This document shows positions 1-5,379 of a DNA stretch of 5,523 bases, piece after piece. The translations under genes were made by a program, and so were the position numbers. Position 1 is the first letter of the stretch; the number at the start of each line of letters is the position of its first letter. Source of the stretch: Alphaproteobacteria bacterium (GTDB lineage: Bacteria; Pseudomonadota; Alphaproteobacteria; ATCC43930; CGMCC-115725); contig JAFMSA010000331.1 in assembly GCA_017353855.1 (NCBI GenBank), positions 1-5,523 on the forward strand, written 5' to 3'. Below the pieces are notes generated by a model that was given only the letters and a program-made list of their open reading frames with translations, did not search any database and was not told where the DNA came from.

Positions 1-123
<123 letters not shown>

Positions 124-155
124 CTGCGAACAAAGGCCGAAGCGCGCTTTTGCAG
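124..155 (+). other. Weak hairpin-capable spacer between tuf and rpsJ
   Basis: The 46-base gap (124-169) is the longest non-coding stretch in the window. CTGC at 124-127 can pair with GCAG at 152-155, and AAAG at 132-135 with CTTT at 147-150, across an internal loop. An exact 10-base palindrome (AAGCGCGCTT, 140-149) offers a competing fold. The descending arm ends in only four T, so a strong intrinsic terminator is unlikely. It might partly attenuate or process the message between the tuf and S10 sections, or do nothing. I see no convincing -35/-10 pair in the gap. Confidence 0.3.
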
Positions 156-169
156 AGATCGGACCCGAG

Positions 170-484
170 ATGGCAATCGACAATCAGAATATCCGTATCC
201 GCTTGCGCGCCTACGACCATCGCGTGCTCGACCAATCGACCAGCGAGATCGTGAATACCGCAAAGCGCACCGGAGCGCGCGTGCGCGGCCCGATCCCGCT
301 GCCGACCAAGATAGAGAAATTCACGGTTCTGCGCTCGCCGCACATCGACAAGAAGTCGCGCGAGCAATTTGAGATCCGCACGCATAAGCGTGTGCTCGAC
401 ATTGTCGACCCGACGCCGCAGACCGTCGACGCGCTGATGAAGCTCGACCTCGCGGCCGGCGTCGATGTCGAGATCAAGTTGTGA
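170..484 (+). CDS. rpsJ: 30S ribosomal protein S10 (NusE)
   Basis: S10 binds the 30S head. As NusE it also partners NusB in transcription antitermination and can contact NusG, linking RNA polymerase to the leading ribosome. The product is 104 aa, against about 102-103 aa usual for the family. Family blocks in order are QNIRIRLRAYDHRVLD (residues 6-21), TAKRTGARVRGPIPLPT (30-46), the loop VLRSPHIDKKSREQFEIRTH (53-72), and the C-terminus VDPTPQTVDALMKLDLAAGV. The Shine-Dalgarno match before the ATG is poor (GGACCCGAG), although this is the first gene after the tuf spacer. The stop is followed by a 10-base gap before rplC. Nothing looks broken. Confidence 0.98.
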   Translation: MAIDNQNIRIRLRAYDHRVLDQSTSEIVNTAKRTGARVRGPIPLPTKIEKFTVLRSPHIDKKSREQFEIRTHKRVLDIVDPTPQTVDALMKLDLAAGVDVEIKL

Positions 485-494
485 GAAGCAAATG

Positions 495-1202
495 ATGCGC
501 ACTGGTCTGCTTGCTCGAAAACTCGGCATGACGCGCATTTTCACCGAGGACGGAAACCATGTGCCGGTGACGGTCCTCAGGGTTGAGAACTGCCAGGTCG
601 TGGCGGTGCGAACTCGGGAAAAAGACGGTTATACGGCCGTGCAACTCGGCGTCGGCACCGCTAAGACGAAAAACGTGTCGAAGCCGCTTCGTGGCCACTT
701 TGCCAAAGCCAAGATCGAGCCGAAGGCCCGCCTTGCCGAGTTCCGCGTTTCCGAGGATGCGGTACTCGAAGTAGGGGCCGAGATCACCGCGGCGCATTTT
801 CTCCCCGGCCAGTTTGTCGATGTCGCCGGCACCAGCATCGGCAAGGGATTTGCCGGTGCTATGAAGCGGCACAATTTCGGAGGGTTGAGTGCCAGCCACG
901 GGGTTTCGATCTCGCATCGCAGCCATGGCTCGACGGGGCAGCGCACCTCTCCGGGAAAGATGTTCAAGAACAAAAAGATGGCGGGTCACCTCGGCGCCGA
1001 GCGGGTGACCACGCAGAATCTCGAAGTGGTCTCGGTCGATGCCGAGCGCGGCATTGTCCTCATCAAAGGGGCGGTTGCCGGCAGTCCCGGGGGATACGTC
1101 CTCGTCAAGGACGCCGTCAAGCGGAGGGTGCCGCAGGGGGTGCCGTTCCCGGCCGCGCTGCGGGAAACGCAGGCCGCGGCTGCAAGCCCCGAGGAGGGCT
1201 GA
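495..1202 (+). CDS. rplC: 50S ribosomal protein L3
   Basis: L3 is one of the first proteins to bind 23S rRNA, and its long loop reaches towards the peptidyl-transferase centre. From ATG 495 the product is 235 aa, beginning MRTGLLARKLGMTRIF, which matches the usual N-terminus. ATG 492 would add one Met. The in-frame ATG at 465 lies inside rpsJ and adds ten residues unlike the family, so I reject it. The GAGAAG at 483-488 is better spaced for 495. The loop SHGVSISHRSHGSTGQR (134-150) and KMAGHLGAERVTTQNLEVV are intact. Gln149 aligns with E. coli Gln150, the PrmB methylation site. The C-terminus carries an Ala-rich tail (about residues 224-235), which I believe is common in alphaproteobacteria. 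rplD begins one base after the stop. Confidence 0.97.
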   Translation: MRTGLLARKLGMTRIFTEDGNHVPVTVLRVENCQVVAVRTREKDGYTAVQLGVGTAKTKNVSKPLRGHFAKAKIEPKARLAEFRVSEDAVLEVGAEITAAHFLPGQFVDVAGTSIGKGFAGAMKRHNFGGLSASHGVSISHRSHGSTGQRTSPGKMFKNKKMAGHLGAERVTTQNLEVVSVDAERGIVLIKGAVAGSPGGYVLVKDAVKRRVPQGVPFPAALRETQAAAASPEEG

Positions 1203-1203
1203 A

Positions 1204-1824
1204 ATGAAACTGACGGTACGCAACCTCGACAACCAGGAGGTCGGCGACATCGAACTCGCCGCGGAAGTCTTCGGACTGCCGGTGCGCCGCGATATCCTGG
1301 CGCGTGTGGTCAATTGGCAACTCGCAAAGCGCCGCGCGGGGACCCACAAGACGAAGGGGGTCAGCGAAATTCGCGGGACCACAAAGAAACCGTACAAGCA
1401 GAAAGGAACGGGCCGGGCCCGCCAGGGCAGTCTGCGCTCGCCGCAATTCCGCGGGGGCGCGAGGATCTTCGGGCCGGTGGTCCGCAGCCACGCATTCTCG
1501 CTCCAGAAAAAAGTACGCAAGCTTGGCCTCAGGACCGCGCTGTCCGCCAAACAGGGCGAGGGCAAGCTGATCGTGATCGAGGCTGCTCGTTGTGAGGAAG
1601 CCAAGACCAAGGCGCTGCGCGCGCAGTTGGAGCGGCTTGGCTGGGACTCGGTGTTGATCATCGACGGACCGGTCGTCGACGAGCGCTTCGCACGTGCCGC
1701 GCGCAACTTGCCCAAGGTGGACGTGCTGCCGCAACAGGGAGCCAACGTGTATGACATTCTGCGGCGCGATACGCTCGTGCTGACCCGTGCCGCGGTGGAG
1801 CACCTCGAGGCTCGCCTTAGATGA
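1204..1824 (+). CDS. rplD: 50S ribosomal protein L4
   Basis: L4 is an early 23S rRNA binder whose extended loop lines the peptide exit tunnel. In E. coli it also represses its own S10 operon. The product is 206 aa, within the family range of about 200-206. The start ATG lies one base after the rplC stop and behind a strong GAGGAGGG (1191-1198). The tunnel loop is clear: GTTKKPYKQKGTGRARQGSL (residues 58-77), followed by RSPQFRGGARIFGP. Lys67 aligns with E. coli Lys63, a known macrolide-resistance position, and is wild type here. The C-terminal half has VLIIDGPVVDERFARAARNL and a VDVLPQQGANVYDIL segment, as expected. The stop overlaps the rplW start by four bases. I see no E. coli-like S10 leader, so L4 autoregulation cannot be assumed. 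Confidence 0.98.
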   Translation: MKLTVRNLDNQEVGDIELAAEVFGLPVRRDILARVVNWQLAKRRAGTHKTKGVSEIRGTTKKPYKQKGTGRARQGSLRSPQFRGGARIFGPVVRSHAFSLQKKVRKLGLRTALSAKQGEGKLIVIEAARCEEAKTKALRAQLERLGWDSVLIIDGPVVDERFARAARNLPKVDVLPQQGANVYDILRRDTLVLTRAAVEHLEARLR

Positions 1825-2153
1825 GCCGTTTTCGCGTCATTCCGCGCGTCGAGACGAAGCTCACGCGCCAACAGATGTACGACATCATTCGCGGCCCGGT
1901 AATCACCGAAAAGGCGACGAATGTCTCTGAACATGGCCAGGTGATCTTTCGCGTGCCGGTAACGGCTACCAAACGCGAGGTCAAGGCGGCGGTGGAAGGC
2001 CTGTTCCGCGTCGATGTGACGGCGGTGAACACGATCCGGATGATGGGCAAGCTGAAGCGCTTTCGCGGCCGGCCGGGCCGGCGTTCGGACTACAAGAAAG
2101 CGATCGTGACCCTTCGCGAGGGTCAGCGGATCGATGTGACGACGGGGATCTGA
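1821..2153 (+). CDS. rplW: 50S ribosomal protein L23
   Basis: L23 sits at the polypeptide exit and is the docking site for signal recognition particle and trigger factor. The core is clear: IIRGPVITEKATNVSEHGQV (residues 22-41), KAAVEGLFRVDVTAVNTIRM (55-74), then a basic loop GKLKRFRGRPGRRSDYKKAI and the ending REGQRIDVTTGI. The product is 110 aa, about ten longer than typical (around 97-100). The excess is a basic N-terminus, MSRFRVIPRVETKLTRQQ, ahead of the family start. I keep ATG 1821 because it overlaps the rplD stop as ATGA and has a GAGG about ten bases upstream. The alternative ATG 1875 (92 aa) has no Shine-Dalgarno sequence and would begin at MYDIIRGPV. Confidence 0.95.
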   Translation: MSRFRVIPRVETKLTRQQMYDIIRGPVITEKATNVSEHGQVIFRVPVTATKREVKAAVEGLFRVDVTAVNTIRMMGKLKRFRGRPGRRSDYKKAIVTLREGQRIDVTTGI

Positions 2154-2157
2154 TCCG

Positions 2158-2985
2158 ATGGCATTGAGGACCTTCAATCCGACGACGCCGTCTCGCCGAG
2201 AGCTGGTGCTCGTCGATCGTAGCGAGCTATGGAAGGGCAAGCCGGTAAAGTCGCTGACCGAAGGGCTGCGCGGCAAGGGGGGCCGCAACAATACGGGTCG
2301 CATTACGATGCGCCGCCGCGGCGGCGGCACCAAGAAACGCTACCGGATGGTCGATTTCAGGCGCACCAAGTTGGATGTACCGGCGACGGTGGAGCGGCTC
2401 GAATATGATCCCAACCGCACCGCCTTTATCGCGCTCATACGCTATCAGGACGGCGAATTGGCTTACATCCTGGCGCCGCAGCGGCTGCGGACCGGAGACA
2501 GCGTGGTTTCGGGCGAGAAAGTCGACGTGAAGCCTGGCAACACGATGCCGATGCGCAGCATGCCGATCGGCACGATCGTCCACAATGTCGAGATGAAGCC
2601 CGGCAAGGGCGGCCAAATCGCTCGCGCGGCTGGCACCTACGCACAGCTCGTCGGACGCGACCAGGGCTACGCTTTGCTGCGGCTTTCCTCGGGCGAGTTG
2701 CGCATGGTGCGCTCCGAATGCCGCGCCACGGTCGGTGCGGTGTCCAACCCCGACCAGCAAAACATCGTAATCGGTAAGGCCGGACGCAGTCGATGGTTGG
2801 GCCGTCGCCCTTCGGTACGCGGCGTGGCGATGAACCCGATCGATCACCCGCATGGCGGCGGCGAGGGCCGGTCTTCGGGTGGCCGTCATCCGGTGACGCC
2901 CTGGGGCAAACCGACGAAGGGCAAAAAGACGCGGCGCAACAAGGCGACGGACCGGCTTATTGTGCGCCGCCGCTACAGCCGCTAG
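2158..2985 (+). CDS. rplB: 50S ribosomal protein L2
   Basis: L2 is the most conserved large-subunit protein. It is needed for subunit joining, tRNA binding and peptidyl-transferase activity. The product is 275 aa, normal for the family (273-279). The N-terminus ALRTFNPTTPSRRELVLVDR is of alphaproteobacterial type. Then come GGRNNTGRIT (41-50), VERLEYDPNRTAFIALI (78-94), the central VHNVEMKPGKGGQIARAAGT (141-160), and the signature MNPIDHPHGGGEGRSSGG (225-242). His230 corresponds to E. coli His229, proposed to act near the catalytic centre. The end PWGKPTKGKKTRRNKATDRL then IVRRRYSR is standard. One oddity is GGGTK at 55-59, where the family nearly always has GGGHK. The ATG follows the rplW stop by four bases with only a weak GGGG (2144-2147) upstream, so translational coupling is likely. 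Confidence 0.98.
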   Translation: MALRTFNPTTPSRRELVLVDRSELWKGKPVKSLTEGLRGKGGRNNTGRITMRRRGGGTKKRYRMVDFRRTKLDVPATVERLEYDPNRTAFIALIRYQDGELAYILAPQRLRTGDSVVSGEKVDVKPGNTMPMRSMPIGTIVHNVEMKPGKGGQIARAAGTYAQLVGRDQGYALLRLSSGELRMVRSECRATVGAVSNPDQQNIVIGKAGRSRWLGRRPSVRGVAMNPIDHPHGGGEGRSSGGRHPVTPWGKPTKGKKTRRNKATDRLIVRRRYSR

Positions 2986-2988
2986 TCG

Positions 2989-2998
2989 AAGGGAGGAA
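2989..2998 (+). promoter_or_regulatory. Strong ribosome-binding site for rpsS
   Basis: AAGGGAGGAA sits in the 18-base gap between rplB and rpsS. Its GGAGG core (2992-2996) is seven bases before the TTG start, close to ideal spacing. It is among the best Shine-Dalgarno matches in the window and appears to compensate for the weak start codon. It decides the rpsS start, since there is no other usable start codon between the preceding in-frame stop and the S19 N-terminus. Confidence 0.85.
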
Positions 2999-3003
2999 CA
3001 GTT

Positions 3004-3282
3004 TTGGCGCGCTCGGTATGGAAGGGACCGTTTGTCGACGGCTATCTCCTCAAGAAGGCCGAAGAAGCGCGGGCATCCGGCCGCAATCAAGTGATCAGGA
3101 CCTGGTCGCGCCGATCGACGATCTTCCCGCAGTTTGTCGGTCTCACCTTCGGCGTTCACAACGGCCACAAATTCATCCCCGTGCTTGTGACCGAGAATAT
3201 GATCGGCCACAAACTCGGCGAGTTCGCGCCGACCCGGACGTTTTACGGCCACGCCGGCGACAAGAGGGCGAGAAGGAGCTGA
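3004..3282 (+). CDS. rpsS: 30S ribosomal protein S19 (TTG start)
   Basis: S19 forms a head complex with S13 and contacts tRNA and the inter-subunit bridge near the A site. The product is 92 aa, the normal family length. It opens with ARSVWKGPFVDGYLLKKAEE, and carries the signature TWSRRSTIFPQFVGLTFGVH (residues 33-52) followed by NGHKFIPVLVTENMIGHKLG. It ends GEFAPTRTFYGHAGDKRARR with a final Ser. The start codon is TTG: the family N-terminus begins there, and the frame upstream runs only GTT, ACA, GGA, GGA, AAG, TCG back to an in-frame TAG shared with the rplB stop. A strong Shine-Dalgarno sequence stands seven bases ahead. rplV starts one base after the stop. Confidence 0.97.
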   Translation: MARSVWKGPFVDGYLLKKAEEARASGRNQVIRTWSRRSTIFPQFVGLTFGVHNGHKFIPVLVTENMIGHKLGEFAPTRTFYGHAGDKRARRS

Positions 3283-3283
3283 C

Positions 3284-3667
3284 ATGGGCAAGCGAACGGC
3301 CGGGCCCCGGCTCGAAGAGAACGAGGCGGCCGCGTCGCTGCGCGGAGTGCGTACAAGTCCGCGCAAGCTCAACCTCGTGGCAAGGACAATCCGCGGCAAG
3401 ACCGCGTCCTCGGCGCTGGCGGAGCTAACTTTTTCACACCGCCGCATAGCACGTGAGGTCAAGAAAGTGCTGCAGGCGGCGATCGCCAATGCCGAGAACA
3501 ATCACCAGCTCGATGTCGATCGTCTGTTTGTGAAGGAGGCCACGGTCGGCCGGGCTTTTGTTCTCAAGCGGTTTCACACTCGCGGCCGGGGACGTGCGGC
3601 GCGGGTCGAGAAGATGTTTGCGCACCTCACGGTCGTCGTCCGCGAGAGCGCCGAGGGAGGTGAGTAA
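3284..3667 (+). CDS. rplV: 50S ribosomal protein L22
   Basis: L22 contacts all domains of 23S rRNA, and its beta-hairpin lines the exit tunnel opposite L4. The product is 127 aa, typical of alphaproteobacteria, which have a longer tail than the 110 aa of E. coli. The core shows GVRTSPRKLNLVARTIRGKT (residues 21-40), EVKKVLQAAIANAENNHQLD (58-77), then the tunnel hairpin VLKRFHTRGRGRAARVEK (93-110) and FAHLTVVVRE. The hairpin has no deletion of the macrolide-resistance type. AAGGAG (3273-3278) lies five bases before the ATG. The stop TAA shares its last A with the rpsC ATG. Confidence 0.97.
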   Translation: MGKRTAGPRLEENEAAASLRGVRTSPRKLNLVARTIRGKTASSALAELTFSHRRIAREVKKVLQAAIANAENNHQLDVDRLFVKEATVGRAFVLKRFHTRGRGRAARVEKMFAHLTVVVRESAEGGE

Positions 3668-4374
3668 TGGGTCAGAAAGTCAATCCGATCGGGCTTCGGC
3701 TCGGCATCAATCGCACCTGGGATTCTCGCTGGTTCGCCCGCAAGGAGTACGGGAACCTGCTGCTCGACGACCTGGGGCTGCGCAGGTTCCTGCATCGACG
3801 GCTGAGCCAGGCGGGCCTGTCGCGGGTCGTCATCGAGCGAGCCGCCAGGCGGACTCGGATTACGCTGCATTCTGCGCGGCCCGGGGTGGTGATCGGCAAA
3901 AAGGGCGCCGACATCGAGAAGCTGCGTACCGACATCGCAAGCGTTACCGAAAGCGAGGTGTCTCTCAACATCGTCGAGATCCGCAAGCCGGAGATTGATG
4001 CGAAGCTGATTGCCGACGGCATCGCGCAGCAACTCGAGCGGCGGGTTGCTTTTCGGCGGGCGATGAAGCGGGCGGTGCAGTCTGCGATGCGGTTGGGCGC
4101 GCAAGGCATCAGGATCAACTGTTCGGGGCGGTTGGGAGGCGCCGAGATCGCCCGTATGGAATGGTATCGCGAAGGCAGGGTGCCGCTGCACACGCTGCGC
4201 GCCGAGGTTGATTTCGGCTACGGCACCGCCAAAACCACTTATGGCGTATGCGGTGTCAAGGTTTGGGTTTTCAAAGGCGAGATCCTCGCGCACGATCCGA
4301 TGGCGCAGGACAAGCGCCTGAGCGAAGCACAGCCGCCGAGCCACGATCGTGGCCGTCGCGAAGCCATGATGTGA
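3667..4374 (+). CDS. rpsC: 30S ribosomal protein S3
   Basis: S3 lies at the mRNA entry channel with S4 and S5, where it helps unwind mRNA structure, and also supports head assembly. The product is 235 aa, family normal. The N-terminus is MGQKVNPIGLRLGINRTWDS. The type-II KH domain carries the GXXG loop in VVIGKKGADIEKLR (74-87), with GKKG at 77-80. Helicase-associated basic residues Arg130, Arg131 and Lys134 (FRRAMKRAVQ) match E. coli 131, 132 and 135. The signature GGAEIARMEWYREGRVPLHT (157-176) and YGVCGVKVWVFKGEIL follow. After that comes a polar, poorly conserved tail ending GRREAMM. The start overlaps the rplV stop as TAATG, with GGAGG (3656-3660) six bases upstream, so re-initiation is likely. 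Confidence 0.98.
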   Translation: MGQKVNPIGLRLGINRTWDSRWFARKEYGNLLLDDLGLRRFLHRRLSQAGLSRVVIERAARRTRITLHSARPGVVIGKKGADIEKLRTDIASVTESEVSLNIVEIRKPEIDAKLIADGIAQQLERRVAFRRAMKRAVQSAMRLGAQGIRINCSGRLGGAEIARMEWYREGRVPLHTLRAEVDFGYGTAKTTYGVCGVKVWVFKGEILAHDPMAQDKRLSEAQPPSHDRGRREAMM

Positions 4375-4381
4375 TCCGGTC

Positions 4382-4807
4382 ATGCTCAGTCCACGACGAA
4401 GCAAGCATCGCAAGGCGCACAAGGGGCGTGTCCACGGCCTCGCCAAAGGCGGAACGACGTTGAATTTCGGCGCGTATGGTCTCAAAGCGTCCGATCCCGG
4501 TCGGATTACCGCCCGGCAGATCGAAGCGGCGCGGCGCGCGATTACCCGTCACATTCGCCGCGCCGGCCGTGTATGGATACGGATTTTCCCGGATGTCCCG
4601 GTATCGCAGAAGCCTGCCGAGGTCCGGATGGGGAGCGGCAAGGGGTCGCCCGAATTCTGGATCTGCCGCGTCAAACCCGGCCGCATCATGTTTGAGCTCG
4701 ACGGGGTGCCGCCGGACACTGCGCGCGAGGCTTTTGAGCTCGCGGCCGCCAAACTGCCGGTCGGCACGCGTTTTGTTGCCCGCGAGGGCGCGGAGAGCGT
4801 CTCATGA
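4382..4807 (+). CDS. rplP: 50S ribosomal protein L16
   Basis: L16 is a late-assembling 50S protein at the A-site tRNA elbow, near the peptidyl-transferase centre. The product is 141 aa, within the family range of 136-141. Blocks seen are the N-terminus MLSPRRSKHRKAHKGRVHGL, then FGAYGLKASDPGRITARQIE (29-48), AARRAITRHIRRAGRVWIRI (49-68), and the signature VRMGSGKGSPEFWICRVKPG (81-100). It ends with DGVPPDTAREAFELAAAKLP. Arg82 aligns with E. coli Arg81, which is hydroxylated by the oxygenase RoxA/YcfD in enterobacteria; whether that happens here is unknown. The 7-base gap after rpsC holds no recognisable Shine-Dalgarno sequence, so translation probably relies on coupling. The stop overlaps the rpmC start as ATGA. 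Confidence 0.98.
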   Translation: MLSPRRSKHRKAHKGRVHGLAKGGTTLNFGAYGLKASDPGRITARQIEAARRAITRHIRRAGRVWIRIFPDVPVSQKPAEVRMGSGKGSPEFWICRVKPGRIMFELDGVPPDTAREAFELAAAKLPVGTRFVAREGAESVS

Positions 4808-5001
4808 AGGCGGCCGACGTCAGAGCAAGAACCGATGACGAGCTGGCGAGCGAGCTCGACAATCTGGGCAAGGAGATCTTCAACTTGCGCTTTCAGCGCG
4901 CGAACAGCCAGCTTGAGAATACGGCGCGGGTGCGGCAGGTGCGGCGCGAGATCGCGCGCATTAAAACGGTGCTGGGGGAGCGGCACCGCAAGGCGTCCTA
5001 G
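4804..5001 (+). CDS. rpmC: 50S ribosomal protein L29
   Basis: L29 is a small helical-hairpin protein next to L23 at the tunnel exit, within the area where nascent-chain factors bind. The product is 65 aa, the usual length. The first helix is around ADVRARTDDELASELDNLGK (residues 4-23). The family signature is KEIFNLRFQRANSQLENTAR (23-42), followed by RVRQVRREIARIKTVLGERH, a second, strongly basic helix. The ATG overlaps the rplP stop by four bases, with GGAGAG (4792-4797) six bases before it. A 12-base gap leads to rpsQ. The gene is short, but its identity is secure from both the signature and its place between rplP and rpsQ. Confidence 0.97.
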   Translation: MKAADVRARTDDELASELDNLGKEIFNLRFQRANSQLENTARVRQVRREIARIKTVLGERHRKAS

Positions 5002-5013
5002 AGGAAAAGTGTC

Positions 5014-5379
5014 ATGTCGAAACGCGTGCTGCAGGGTGTGGTCGTCAGCGACGCCTGTGACAAAACGGTCATCGTCCGGGTCGAACGCCGCGTAATGCAT
5101 CGGGTCTATAAGAAATTCGTCACGTCTTCGAAGAAATATGCGGCACACGACGAGCACAACAGCTACCGCGCCGGCGATGTCGTGCAGATCGAGGAGAGCC
5201 GCCCGATTTCCAAGCGCAAGTCCTGGATCGTGCTCAGCGGTCCGGCCGGGGCCGAACCGGGCCGGCGCTCGGCGCGACCTGGCGCCGCGAGGGCTCCGGC
5301 CACCGCAGCCGGCTCGCCGGATCTCCAATCCGCCGACCCCGGCACCGAGGGTGCCGCACCGTCCGAAGGTGCTGCATGA
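5014..5379 (+). CDS. rpsQ: 30S ribosomal protein S17 with an extra Ala/Pro/Gly-rich C-terminal tail
   Basis: S17 is an OB-fold protein that binds the 5' domain of 16S rRNA early in 30S assembly. The core, residues 1-76, is complete: SKRVLQGVVVSDACDKTVIV (2-21), RVERRVMHRVYKKFV (22-36), SKKYAAHDEHN (39-49), and the signature GDVVQIEESRPISKRKSWIV (54-73), ending LSG. The family is usually 80-90 aa, but this product is 121 aa. Residues 77-121 form a low-complexity tail: 14 Ala, 7 Gly and 7 Pro of 45, no Lys, no aromatic, Arg early and acidic later, so probably disordered. The start ATG follows AGAGGAAAAG (5000-5009). The stop overlaps the rplN start as ATGA, so the tail fills what would otherwise be an intergenic gap. 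Confidence 0.96.
   Translation: MSKRVLQGVVVSDACDKTVIVRVERRVMHRVYKKFVTSSKKYAAHDEHNSYRAGDVVQIEESRPISKRKSWIVLSGPAGAEPGRRSARPGAARAPATAAGSPDLQSADPGTEGAAPSEGAA
5236..5269 (+). other. GC-rich hairpin at the S17 core/tail junction
   Basis: CCGGCC (5242-5247) can pair with GGCCGG (5260-5265) around a 12-base loop. AGCG (5236-5239) can then pair with CGCT (5266-5269) outside a two-base bulge (5240-5241), giving about ten mostly G-C pairs. There is no following T-run, so this is not an intrinsic terminator. It falls inside coding sequence exactly where the conserved S17 core gives way to the tail. It may be a by-product of GC-rich codons, or could slow ribosomes or mark mRNA processing. Confidence 0.4.
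5345..5376 (+). repeat. Short imperfect direct repeat covering the rplN ribosome-binding region
   Basis: CCGAGGGTGCCGCA (5345-5358) recurs as CCGAAGGTGCTGCA (5363-5376), with 12 of 14 bases identical and an offset of 18 bases (six codons). In protein the repeat reads EGAA-P-S-EGAA at the end of S17. The second copy contains the GAAGGTG that acts as the rplN Shine-Dalgarno sequence and runs into the A of the rplN ATG. It is too short to call a mobile or regulatory repeat, but it hints that the tail grew by local duplication. Confidence 0.45.
5365..5371 (+). promoter_or_regulatory. Ribosome-binding site for rplN within the rpsQ tail
   Basis: GAAGGTG stands four bases before the rplN ATG at 5376, with its AAGG core (5366-5369) six bases away. 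It lies within the last codons of rpsQ. Ribosomes finishing S17 would therefore pass over it and could re-initiate at the overlapping ATGA. Confidence 0.65.

Noticed and set aside
124..155. The tuf-rpsJ hairpin as a true intrinsic terminator
   Set aside because: The stem is interrupted and only four T follow, too weak for efficient termination, and the downstream essential genes have no visible promoter of their own.
465..494. An upstream in-frame ATG that would lengthen L3 by ten residues
   Set aside because: It is inside rpsJ and lacks a suitable ribosome-binding site. The added residues do not resemble the L3 N-terminus, while MRTGLLARKLGMTR at 495 does.
1039..1203. Extension of the rplD frame upstream into rplC
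   Set aside because: The 55 extra residues are a shifted reading of the L3 C-terminus. The L4 N-terminus MKLTVRNLDN begins at ATG 1204 behind a strong Shine-Dalgarno sequence.
474..2333. A 619-codon open frame on the minus strand opposite rplC, rplD, rplW and the start of rplB
   Set aside because: It lies wholly antisense to four clearly identified ribosomal-protein genes. Its product is Arg/Ser/Pro-rich with no recognisable family, and long antisense frames are expected in GC-rich coding DNA.
2227..3501. A 424-codon minus-strand open frame opposite rplB, rpsS and rplV, with similar ones at 3574-4485 and 4549-5394
   Set aside because: These are mirror frames of conserved genes with strong third-position GC. 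No family resemblance and no independent start signals were seen.
5242..5376. The S17 tail as a frameshift artefact
   Set aside because: The core and tail are in one frame with no break, the tail ends in a precise ATGA overlap with rplN, and no other frame restores a normal S17 ending that I can recognise.
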